64,000 bases of DNA, from assembly GCF_001637225.1 (NCBI RefSeq), contig NZ_LVJI01000048.1, positions 62,001-126,000 of the forward strand, given 5' to 3'. The notes beneath the pieces were generated by a model. The model was not told the DNA's origin, searched no databases, and saw only the letters and a list, made by a program, of their open reading frames with translations. Position 1 is the stretch's first letter. Every line of letters begins with the position of its first letter. Made by a program: the position numbers and the translations under genes. The stretch comes from Paenibacillus antarcticus (GTDB lineage Bacteria > Bacillota > Bacilli > Paenibacillales > Paenibacillaceae). Shown here in pieces: positions 1-7,498 of the stretch.

Positions 1-36
1 ACAAGGTTAACATAATTATTATTATGTTAACCTTGT
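1..36. repeat. Perfect palindrome with dif-like 11-6-11 architecture (site 1)
   Basis: A perfect inverted repeat with 16-base arms around a 4-base centre. Read as a Xer site, the core at 5-32 is GGTTAACATAA, centre TTATTA, TTATGTTAACC. The right half resembles the XerD half of Bacillus dif, recalled as TTATGTAAACT. No U-tract follows on either strand, so it is a poor Rho-independent terminator. It lies 15 bases beyond the stop codon of the tyrosine recombinase. A recombination site is an inference from architecture and position. Confidence 0.55.
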
Positions 37-51
37 TCTAATTAAAATCTA

Positions 52-972
52 TCAACCACCTATACTAGGCAATTCCAATGTCAACCTCGACATCGCTTCC
101 TCTTTCTCACGACTCGTAATATGCGTGTAGACTGTAGTCGTCTGAATCGAAGAATGTCCCAATAGCTCCTGAACAGTACGTAGATCTGCGCCTTTACGTA
201 ATATCATAGTTGCAAATGAATGGCGTAACTTGTGGCTAGAGTATGGAATTCGCTGCAATGGAGGGACATCCATTTGAAAACGATCAAACGTTTCAGATGC
301 AGCCTGTTGAATCGAACGTATCGATAAACGACGCCCTTTTTGTGAGATGAACATCGCTTCCTCTTTATTGCGTTTAGGCTCAAGGCGTCCGTTCACCGCT
401 CGCTCCAACATAGGGCATACCGCTTCAGGGACGGGAACAGTTCGCCACTTACGGCCTTTCCCGAATACGCTGAGTGATCGTCGTTCTGCATTGAAATCAC
501 TTAAATTCAGCGTGTGAACTTCTCCTACCCGCAGTCCCATATAAGCCATTAATAAGAAAATAGCAAGATTTCGGTCTCGATGTTTCCCTTCCACTGCACT
601 AAAGAACCGTATCATTTCAGATTCCTCTAAATATACCGGTGCTCGGTTCTTATCTGTCTTGGACTTCTTTATATCTATTGCCGGATTTATGTTATGTAGT
701 TCCAATTCGATTAAAGCTTTAAAAAAACAAGATACCGAAGCATGCTTGCGGTTACGTGTAGCATCGCTAACACCGCGTTCGCGAACAGATGATAAATAAG
801 ACACAACATGGAACTTCTTCACACTCTCCAATGACTTACCTCCAAGTGCCTCCAAGAATTCGTTCACATCTCCTAGATATGACCTCTGTGTATAGGTTGT
901 GTAACCGGCGTCCTTCATCCAAATTAAAAAGGCATCCAGCGCTTCTTCGTAGTCTTCACTATATTCATTCAC
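52..972 (-). CDS. Tyrosine recombinase/integrase, XerC/XerD-like
   Basis: Site-specific recombinase of the phage-integrase family, which cuts and rejoins DNA through a catalytic tyrosine. From the GTG start at 972 it has 306 residues, the usual size of XerC/XerD. An N-terminal SAM-like core-binding domain (about residues 5-95) precedes the catalytic domain, where Arg148 (GLRVGE), Lys172 (FGKGR), His247 and Arg250 (HKLRH), His273 (LGHSS) and Tyr282 (VYTHI) are all present, so it should be active. The GTG start is chosen because GGGAGGTGG lies 7 bases upstream; the upstream in-frame codons precede this site. No excisionase or phage gene adjoins it. A dif-like palindrome lies just past its 3' end and a second one 4.3 kb away on the other side, so it may be the recombinase of those sites. 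A housekeeping Xer role is an alternative. Confidence 0.88.
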   Translation of the reverse strand: MNEYSEDYEEALDAFLIWMKDAGYTTYTQRSYLGDVNEFLEALGGKSLESVKKFHVVSYLSSVRERGVSDATRNRKHASVSCFFKALIELELHNINPAIDIKKSKTDKNRAPVYLEESEMIRFFSAVEGKHRDRNLAIFLLMAYMGLRVGEVHTLNLSDFNAERRSLSVFGKGRKWRTVPVPEAVCPMLERAVNGRLEPKRNKEEAMFISQKGRRLSIRSIQQAASETFDRFQMDVPPLQRIPYSSHKLRHSFATMILRKGADLRTVQELLGHSSIQTTTVYTHITSREKEEAMSRLTLELPSIGG

Positions 973-1228
973 GCCTTCTCCACCTCCCATATCATTACAA
1001 CAACCTATTCTAACATAGATCAACTTCTGAGGAGGTAATCTTTTTATAAAAGCTGAATCCCTGAATGAAATGTTGATCCACCTTATAACTTCTTTCTTTT
1101 CTAGCTTCTTTAGCGCTCGTTCAAACCCATTTTCTAACTTAGTAATCGTTTCAGAAAGGTGTTAGATGGTTAAGCTTTTAAGAGTATGAACTTGACTATG
1201 AGATGAAAAAAAGAGGAGACGATAGCTC

Positions 1229-2182
1229 ATGAGCGAAGCAAAAAAAGTAATCCTTGAACCCGCTGCACAGAAATTTGCTGACGATAATGCTAAGCCTCCA
1301 TTCCTTTCTGACCTCGGTCCAGAAAAAGGACGCGATACTGTAGATGATGTTCAATCAGGGGAAGTTGAGAAACCAGAAGTACTTATAACGGATCTGGATA
1401 TTCCTGGCGGTCCCAATGGTCCAGTATCTGTTAGAGTAATACGACCTGTACATGCTCCTGCGACATTACCCGTCATCGTGTACATTCACGGCGCTGGCTG
1501 GGTGTTCGGTAACAAACATACACACGACAGACTAATCAGAGAAATATCCATCGGAGCACAGGCAGCAGTTGTATTCCCGAATTATAGCCTATCTCCAGAA
1601 TCCAAATATCCGACCGCAATCGAAGAAATTTATGCCGTTGTGAAATGGGTGGCTGAAGAAGGTACCGAACAAGGCTTCGATATTAATTCATTAGTTGTAG
1701 CTGGTGACAGCGTGGGCGGTAATATGACCGCGGCCATTACACTAATGTGCAAAGAACGCAAAGGACCGAAAATTAACAAACAGTTGTTATTCTATCCTGT
1801 TACCGATGCTTCCTTTAATACGGACTCCTATCATCAATTTGCGGAAGGTTACTTCCTACAACGCGACGGTATGAAATGGTTCTGGGAACAATATACGGAC
1901 GACCCTAAAGATCGCGAGCAAATTACAGCCTCCCCTCTTCGTGCAACGATTGAACAACTACGCGATCTGCCCGAAGCTCTGATTATTACAGGCGAAGCCG
2001 ATGTGCTACGCGATGAGGGCGAAGCATATGCCAACAAGTTACGGGAAGCAGGAGTCACTGTCACAGCAGTTCGCTTCCAGGGCATTATTCATGATTTCGT
2101 CATGCTGAACGCCCTCGCAGATACTAATGCAAAAAAAGCTGCACTCAAACTAACGACAACGTGGATTAGAGAAGGATTCTAA
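1229..2182 (+). CDS. Alpha/beta-hydrolase esterase, hormone-sensitive-lipase (Aes/Lip) type
   Basis: Carboxylesterase of the alpha/beta-hydrolase fold-3 family, 317 residues and probably cytoplasmic (no signal peptide). The oxyanion-hole motif appears as HGAGW near residue 88, a variant of HGGGW. The nucleophile elbow is GDSVGG with Ser near 162. The acid is the Asp of the ADVLRD stretch and the base is the His of IHDFVML near the C-terminus, so the triad looks complete. The ATG at 1229 follows a GAGGAG ribosome-binding site. A strong terminator follows, so it is monocistronic. It lies in the segment between the two dif-like palindromes. The natural ester substrate cannot be told from sequence. 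Confidence 0.85.
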   Translation: MSEAKKVILEPAAQKFADDNAKPPFLSDLGPEKGRDTVDDVQSGEVEKPEVLITDLDIPGGPNGPVSVRVIRPVHAPATLPVIVYIHGAGWVFGNKHTHDRLIREISIGAQAAVVFPNYSLSPESKYPTAIEEIYAVVKWVAEEGTEQGFDINSLVVAGDSVGGNMTAAITLMCKERKGPKINKQLLFYPVTDASFNTDSYHQFAEGYFLQRDGMKWFWEQYTDDPKDREQITASPLRATIEQLRDLPEALIITGEADVLRDEGEAYANKLREAGVTVTAVRFQGIIHDFVMLNALADTNAKKAALKLTTTWIREGF

Positions 2183-2246
2183 TAAGAAACCTTTAACATT
2201 CGATAGAGCAAGATTCCATTAAATGCATATCGCAAGACGCTTAGGA

Positions 2247-2290
2247 AATAATCGGACACCCTTACTAAATCGGTGTCCGATTATTTTTAT
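2247..2290 (+). terminator. Rho-independent terminator of the esterase gene
   Basis: A perfect 14-bp stem (AATAATCGGACACC and its complement) with an 11-base loop is followed by a T-rich tract. Confidence 0.85.
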
Positions 2291-2538
2291 TTTTATAGTA
2301 ATCTTTTTCGAGAACGACCCTTTACAATTTAAACCAAATATTCTCTTTAGTGATTTATGAATCATGAGAGATAATTATTACATTAACTGAGACGAGCATC
2401 GAGAGAATCATTTACATTAAGATTCATTAAAAGTGGGGCCTGACAACTAAATGTCATTTAATATAAAGATATTATAGTTTTTGTTAATTAATTCACCCTC
2501 TCCTTACCCATTATTAATTTATAAAGTCCGTTAAAAAC

Positions 2539-2574
2539 AAAACAGCGTATAATTTGTGTTATACGCTGTTTTTT
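2539..2574. terminator. Orphan bidirectional terminator-like hairpin
   Basis: A perfect 14-bp stem (AAAACAGCGTATAA and its complement) has a 6-base loop, with T-rich ends in both directions. No intact gene ends at it: the esterase has its own terminator 250 bases upstream. I saw no convincing coding sequence in the surrounding 2291-2680. It may mark a lost gene. Confidence 0.55.
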
Positions 2575-2680
2575 AGAGGCTATTTTAGAGTGATTTCATC
2601 TACTCACGAAGTTATTATGTAATGAATCAAAACCACGTTGAATGATGGCTTGATACGGTTTCCCTTATGTTTTCACGCAT

Positions 2681-2737
2681 TTCCCTAACAACAACCCCCA
2701 CAATCGATTAGTCATTGTGGGGGTTGTTGTTAGGGAA
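2681..2737. repeat. 24-bp perfect inverted repeat after the FGE-like gene
   Basis: Arms 2681-2704 and 2714-2737 pair perfectly over 24 bp around a 9-base loop and include a run of five G-C pairs. The structure begins three bases after the stop codon of the gene at 2741-3439. Neither strand has a U-tract after the stem, so it is not a textbook terminator. It could be an mRNA 3'-end stabiliser, a factor-dependent terminator, or a remnant of a mobile repeat. Confidence 0.6.
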
Positions 2738-2740
2738 TAT

Positions 2741-3439
2741 TCAATTGCTTCCATATAATTCTTCACTTTTAAAAGTCCTAGCAAGACGAAATCCAAGATC
2801 ATCAATACCAAACGTTGGATGGCTGCGCCGCCGACACGTTGCCCCACAACCTCTTTCCTCTTCGGCCCAACTACCCCCTCGAAAAATTCGGTATGTTCCA
2901 TATACGTTCTCATCATATACATCCCAACACCATTCCCACACATTTCCTAACATATCATACAAGCCCCACGCATTCGGTTCCTTTCCTCCGACTTCATGGC
3001 TATTCCCACCAGAATTCTCATTATACCAAGCAACCTTATCTATCTCTCCATATCTATATCCTGTCGTACCCGCTTTACACGCATATTGCCATTCCGCTTC
3101 TGAAGGAAGGCGATAGCCATCTGATTCCCAATCACAGATGATATCTTCACCATCAACACTCAATGAATAACATTCTTTCAAGCCTGCCTGTTGAGAAAAT
3201 AGATTACAAAAAGCAATAGCATCATGCCAAGATATATTCACGACGGGCTTGAGATTTCCATCATCAGATATAGGAGAATTCTTTGTGATAGCATAATATA
3301 GTTCCGCAGTCACAGCATAAGGTGCAAGAATGAAGGGGTTTATATCAGCCTTCCATTTCCTCTGTGTTCTATCGTCTCTCAACTCTAATTCTCCACCTGG
3401 GATGTTTACCATTGGATAATAAATATTTCGCTCAGACAC
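2741..3439 (-). CDS. FGE-sulfatase (SUMF1/PvdO) domain protein
   Basis: A 232-residue stand-alone formylglycine-generating-enzyme-fold protein. Family landmarks are the N-terminal VNIPGGE, the central RLPSEAEWQYA (about 114-124), GNVWEW (about 165), FRGGSW (about 187) and the C-terminal GFRLAR. True aerobic FGEs use two copper-binding cysteines shortly after GGS(Y/W). Here the first position appears to be acidic (AEEERGC) and only a later Cys remains, so formylglycine synthesis is doubtful. Related domains in other proteins bind or modify different substrates. The start is GTG at 3439, preceded by AAGGAGGGGG. No sulfatase gene is adjacent. It is a single transcription unit convergent with the esterase, inside the segment bounded by dif-like sites. 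Confidence 0.8.
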   Translation of the reverse strand: MSERNIYYPMVNIPGGELELRDDRTQRKWKADINPFILAPYAVTAELYYAITKNSPISDDGNLKPVVNISWHDAIAFCNLFSQQAGLKECYSLSVDGEDIICDWESDGYRLPSEAEWQYACKAGTTGYRYGEIDKVAWYNENSGGNSHEVGGKEPNAWGLYDMLGNVWEWCWDVYDENVYGTYRIFRGGSWAEEERGCGATCRRRSHPTFGIDDLGFRLARTFKSEELYGSN

Positions 3440-3644
3440 TTGATTCCCCCTCCTTTTCTATATAACTTGTTTATCGGATTTGCTCAGGCTATGTATGTAA
3501 GAGTATATATAATTATTTTGTTTCATTCCACATCATTCTATATACTTCGTGACAAACTAAATCAAATTGAGCATAATAATGTAATAATGAAAATCGCTAA
3601 ATAATTTTCAGAAAAACAGCACGATACATAGGAGGTTATTATTT

Positions 3645-4868
3645 TTGGCAAGTTCTAAGTCACAATCGTCACCCATAGCATCAACCGCAAATACAGTATA
3701 TCCAATACTTTTTGCGATCAGCATTGTTCACCTCTTGAATGACACGATGCAGTCAACCGTCTCTGCTCTATTCCCAATTCTTAAAGATTCCATGAACTTA
3801 ACCTTCAGCCAGATCGGTCTGATTGCTTTTGCTATGAACATTACGGCGTCTCTTCTTCAACCTTTGGTTGGCAGGTTCTCCGACATTAAACCCCGACCTT
3901 ACATACTGCCATTAGGTGTTTGTTTCACTTTGTTGGGTGTTGTTATGTTGTCAATAGCTCCGAATTTCGCATTTGTATTACTGTCCGTGATCTCGATCGG
4001 CATAGGATCAGCGGTATTTCATCCCGAATCATCACGTGTTGCTTTCCTTGCTAGTGGAGGTAAACGAGGTCTTTCACAATCGATTTTCCAAGTTGGTGGA
4101 AATATTGGGAGTGCACTTGGTCCGATCATGACGGCACTCATATTCGTAAGAATTGGTCAGTTTGGCGTCATCTGGTTCTCAATAGCGGCTGTCATTGCGA
4201 TTGCCATTCAATACAGAGTAGCACAGTGGTACGGTAAGCTCCCACTTCATGTACGACCTGTTAAGAAGAACAAGGCGTCGGCGGAAGTTCGTAGTCACGG
4301 ATTAAGTCGTACCCATGTCATATGGACGATTGTTATATTGGTATTTCTCGTATTTTCGAAAAATGTTTACATGTCCAGCATCACGTCTTATTACACATTC
4401 TTTTTAATCGAAACGCATGGCGTAACAGTACAGCAAGCACAGTACTTTCTATTTGCTTTCCTTGCTGCTGCGGCTGTAGGTACCTTCTTTGGAGGTCCTT
4501 TATCTGACCGATTTGGACGGAGAAATATCATATGGTTGTCTATCTTAGGTACAGCCCCATTCTCTATCCTCCTCCCTCATGTTTCATTGGGATTAGCGGC
4601 TGTTCTAAGTATATGTGCAGGTTTCATACTATCCTCAGCCTTCTCCATCATTGTTGTGTATGCACAAGAGCTTGTACCAGGTAAAATTGGATTAATATCT
4701 GGATTATTCTTCGGTCTAGCCTTTGGTCTAGGTGGATTAGGTTCAGCTGTTATGGGTAATATTGCGGATTTCACAAGCATCCCTTTCATAATGAATATTT
4801 CTTCTTACTTACCTTTACTCGGGATTTTAGCTATCTTTCTACCCAAAGATAAGGAACTTAGCGGATAA
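3645..4868 (+). CDS. MFS efflux protein, fosmidomycin-resistance (Fsr) family
   Basis: A 407-residue integral membrane transporter with about 12 predicted helices. The N-terminal half carries the Fsr-like pattern: HLLNDTMQS in helix 1, PLVGRFSDIKPRP in the loop between helices 2 and 3, and FHPESSR, which matches the FHP.(A/S)(A/S) stretch of Fsr proteins. The second half repeats the MFS loop as GPLSDRFGRRN. The family exports fosmidomycin and related compounds with proton antiport; the substrate here is unproven. TTG at 3645 is taken as the start because AGGAGG lies 9 bases upstream. It is monocistronic with its own terminator and is the last gene before the second dif-like palindrome. Confidence 0.85.
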   Translation: MASSKSQSSPIASTANTVYPILFAISIVHLLNDTMQSTVSALFPILKDSMNLTFSQIGLIAFAMNITASLLQPLVGRFSDIKPRPYILPLGVCFTLLGVVMLSIAPNFAFVLLSVISIGIGSAVFHPESSRVAFLASGGKRGLSQSIFQVGGNIGSALGPIMTALIFVRIGQFGVIWFSIAAVIAIAIQYRVAQWYGKLPLHVRPVKKNKASAEVRSHGLSRTHVIWTIVILVFLVFSKNVYMSSITSYYTFFLIETHGVTVQQAQYFLFAFLAAAAVGTFFGGPLSDRFGRRNIIWLSILGTAPFSILLPHVSLGLAAVLSICAGFILSSAFSIIVVYAQELVPGKIGLISGLFFGLAFGLGGLGSAVMGNIADFTSIPFIMNISSYLPLLGILAIFLPKDKELSG

Positions 4869-4899
4869 GAAGATGACCGCAAGTATCAATATATATAGA

Positions 4900-4952
4900 A
4901 GCAGCCAGCGTATTCCGATAAAGTTTCGGTAACACGCTGGCTGCTTTTTTTT
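4900..4952 (+). terminator. Rho-independent terminator of the Fsr-type gene
   Basis: A stem AGCAGCCAGCGT pairs with its complement at 4934-4945 and is followed by a run of T. The loop is long, about 22 bases, and contains a small inner pairing. Apart from a weak small open frame, I see nothing else in 4953-5252. Confidence 0.85.
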
Positions 4953-5252
4953 GTATCTAAATGACTATTGTAAAGAACATATGAGCATCCTAGCCATTAA
5001 TGCATTATTCAATCGATTATACTGCATCCTGTGACGCCCATACTTTGCCTGTGATCATGGTTCAATGTATTTAATTTGATGGTTTCTCCATCCAAAATAG
5101 CTAATTTTTTATGAATTGGTTGCTTAAGTGCTTTGCCAGCCTTTTTCATAAGAATATTGTAAAATACTCTTTTAAGAGTCACTATCACCCATTTAAAAAG
5201 AAAAAATACTAAATAAACAAATACATATAATTAATACAAATGTTTCTATTAA

Positions 5253-5286
5253 TTAAGGTTACATAACTTTTATTATGTAACCTTAA
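5253..5286. repeat. Perfect palindrome with dif-like 11-6-11 architecture (site 2)
   Basis: Perfect 14-base arms surround a 6-base centre. The core at 5256-5283 is AGGTTACATAA, centre CTTTTA, TTATGTAACCT. The right half matches the recalled XerD half of Bacillus dif at 10 of 11 positions and resembles site 1 at 1-36. No U-tract follows and no gene ends here. It lies about 130 bases upstream of ppk. The shared design with site 1 beside a Xer-like recombinase suggests a paired recombination site. Confidence 0.5.
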
Positions 5287-5337
5287 TGTCACTATCTTTA
5301 CTCAAACTACTAATTATTTCTTATTTTATTGAATATT

Positions 5338-5354
5338 TTTACACAGCGTTTACA
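5338..5354 (+). promoter_or_regulatory. Candidate PhoP box upstream of ppk
   Basis: Two TTTACA hexamers (5338-5343 and 5349-5354) are separated by exactly 5 bases. This is the 11-base repeat spacing of Bacillus PhoP boxes, whose consensus is TT(A/C/T)ACA. A TATATT follows at 5357 and the ppk start is about 60 bases downstream. It fits phosphate-starvation control, which is inferred. Confidence 0.45.
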
Positions 5355-5413
5355 TTTATATTGTAAGCTTATAGAGAACAAAGACGATTATAACAAAGTA
5401 TGGTGGAGGAATT

Positions 5414-7498
5414 ATGATCTCAGAAGAAAAAGCAGTATTAAATCGCACCTTACCATCCGTATATCTAAACCGTGATCTCAGTTGGATTGAATTTAACTGG
5501 CGGGTCCTTCAGGAAGCTCAAGATACTGATAATCTACTCTTAGAACGGGCGCACTTTCTAGCCATTGTTTCTACTAATCTAGAGGAATTCATGAGTGTTC
5601 GTGTAGCAGGTATTCAAGACCAGATTAGAGCCGGTTATACTAAGAAAGATTTCACTGGCTACACCCCATTAGGACTGTACAAACGTCTGTTAAAAAAAGT
5701 TTCCAAAATGATCAGTGAACAGTATCGTACATTTCGAGATATCTCTAAATTACTCGCTAAAGAGGGAATCGTCTTTTCCACGTATGACGAATTGAATACT
5801 GTTCAACAAGAAGTGATGGATCAGTATTATCAAGATATTATTTTCCCTGTATTAACACCTATGGCCGTGGATCAAAGCCGCCCTTTCCCACTTGTTCATA
5901 GCCAATATGTTTATTTGTCTGTAGTGCTAAGTCGAGTAGGAAACGAGGGGGAGGAGCCTTATTTCGCTATTTTACAAATACCTTCTAATCTAGCCCGTTG
6001 TATCGCTCTTCCTCATCGCAGTAACAGTAAGAAACGTCAATTTATATTTATTGAGGATCTGATCAAACAGCATATTCATACGCTATTTAGCGGATATTCG
6101 CCCATTGCAGTTCATGAATTCCGCATCACGCGTAACTCAGATCTAACGATTAATGAAGAAGGCGCCGAAGATTTATTGGAAGAGATTGAGAAGGAATTGC
6201 GTAAACGCAGATGGGGAGCTCCTGTTTGTTTAGAAGTTGAGAAAGGTATTCACCCGTATGCCCTAAGTCAGCTACAATCGGAATTTGAAATTACCGACTT
6301 CATCTTTGAAATTGACGGACCACTTGACCTTAGCTTTCTACATAGATTCGCAGGGTCATTGAAGGGGTTCTCTCATTTAAGTCACGGTCCTATAGAACCT
6401 GTATACCCTATGGAATTCGATGAAAATGAGGACTTTTTCGAGGTCTTAAGAGAACGCGATGTACTAGTGTATCATCCTTACGAGTCTTTCGAGGCTGTGA
6501 CAGACTTTATCATTCAAGCCTCTGAAGATGAACATGTCATGGCGATTAAGATGACGTTATATCGCGTGAGTGGTAACTCTCCGCTTATTCAAGCTTTAGC
6601 TACAGCCGCAGAGTCGGGTAAACAGGTTACCGTTGTGGTGGAATTAAAGGCGAGATTTGATGAGGAACGTAATATTGCATGGGCACGTAAACTCGAGAAA
6701 TCAGGTTGCCACGTGGTGTATGGTCTTATTGGTTTAAAAACACACGCCAAAATCACACTCGTCGTAAGACAAGAAGATCATGGCTTACAGCGTTACGTTC
6801 ACGTAGGTACAGGGAATTACAATGATAGCACCGCCAAAGTATATACGGATTTGAGTCTATTCACTTCCAACCACGACATTGGTATAGATGCTTCAGAGTT
6901 ATTCAACCAGATGACAGGTTACTCTAACAATTATGAATGGGATGCGATTACCGTTGCTCCGTCCAATATGAGCCAGTCCCTCTTCAAACTTATACGTCGA
7001 GAAGCTGAACACGCAATCGCTGGCAGACCTGCACGCATTATTGCGAAGATGAATTCCTTATCGAATAAGGAAATGATAGACGAATTATATACCGCGTCCC
7101 AAGCGGGAGTTCAAATAGACCTGATTGTGCGGGGCGTATGTTGCCTAAGACCAGGAGTACCTGGTTTAAGTGAGCATATTACAGTACGAAGTATTGTTGA
7201 CCGTTTCTTGGAACATTCACGTATCTATTATTTCGAAAATGGGGGTACACCTGAGGTATGGATCTCCAGTGCGGATTGGATGACTCGGAACCTAAACAGA
7301 CGTATCGAACTCATGTGTCCTGTATATGATCCTAATATCTTGAATCTAGTCTCCAAAATATTGCAATTAACACTTAAAGATAATGTTAAATCTAGATTCC
7401 TTCAGTCGAGTGGCAGTTATGAATTCTCAAACGACAAAGAGGCCCCATTTAGGAGCCAGTATGAAGCGATGCAGGTTAAGAAATGGAAGCGAAGTTAA
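5414..7498 (+). CDS. ppk1: Polyphosphate kinase 1
   Basis: Reversibly transfers the gamma phosphate of ATP to inorganic polyphosphate. The 694-residue length is typical of PPK1. The N-terminal domain opens with NRDLSWIEFNWRVL (about 18-31). The catalytic phospholipase-D-like domains carry LKTHAKI, whose His444 corresponds to the autophosphorylated His435 of E. coli PPK, then HVGTGNYN, and HSRIYYFENG with His601 in place of E. coli His592. The start follows a GGAGGAAT ribosome-binding site. A possible PhoP box lies upstream. The 3' end overlaps the convergent exopolyphosphatase gene by 23 bases with no terminator between them. All key residues are present. Confidence 0.96.
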   Translation: MISEEKAVLNRTLPSVYLNRDLSWIEFNWRVLQEAQDTDNLLLERAHFLAIVSTNLEEFMSVRVAGIQDQIRAGYTKKDFTGYTPLGLYKRLLKKVSKMISEQYRTFRDISKLLAKEGIVFSTYDELNTVQQEVMDQYYQDIIFPVLTPMAVDQSRPFPLVHSQYVYLSVVLSRVGNEGEEPYFAILQIPSNLARCIALPHRSNSKKRQFIFIEDLIKQHIHTLFSGYSPIAVHEFRITRNSDLTINEEGAEDLLEEIEKELRKRRWGAPVCLEVEKGIHPYALSQLQSEFEITDFIFEIDGPLDLSFLHRFAGSLKGFSHLSHGPIEPVYPMEFDENEDFFEVLRERDVLVYHPYESFEAVTDFIIQASEDEHVMAIKMTLYRVSGNSPLIQALATAAESGKQVTVVVELKARFDEERNIAWARKLEKSGCHVVYGLIGLKTHAKITLVVRQEDHGLQRYVHVGTGNYNDSTAKVYTDLSLFTSNHDIGIDASELFNQMTGYSNNYEWDAITVAPSNMSQSLFKLIRREAEHAIAGRPARIIAKMNSLSNKEMIDELYTASQAGVQIDLIVRGVCCLRPGVPGLSEHITVRSIVDRFLEHSRIYYFENGGTPEVWISSADWMTRNLNRRIELMCPVYDPNILNLVSKILQLTLKDNVKSRFLQSSGSYEFSNDKEAPFRSQYEAMQVKKWKRS

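Noticed and set aside
1..36. Reading the palindrome as a plain terminator of the recombinase gene
   Set aside because: There is no U-tract on either strand, and a second palindrome of the same 11-6-11 design occurs away from any gene end. It remains an alternative.
2715..3141. Overlapping plus-strand open frames opposite the FGE-like gene
   Set aside because: They are shadows of the minus-strand gene, with no start signals or recognisable domains.
5009..5149. 46-codon minus-strand frame starting MKKAGKALKQPIHKKLAILD, reminiscent of a small peptide precursor
   Set aside because: No ribosome-binding site, no biosynthetic gene nearby, and an AT-rich setting that yields such frames by chance.
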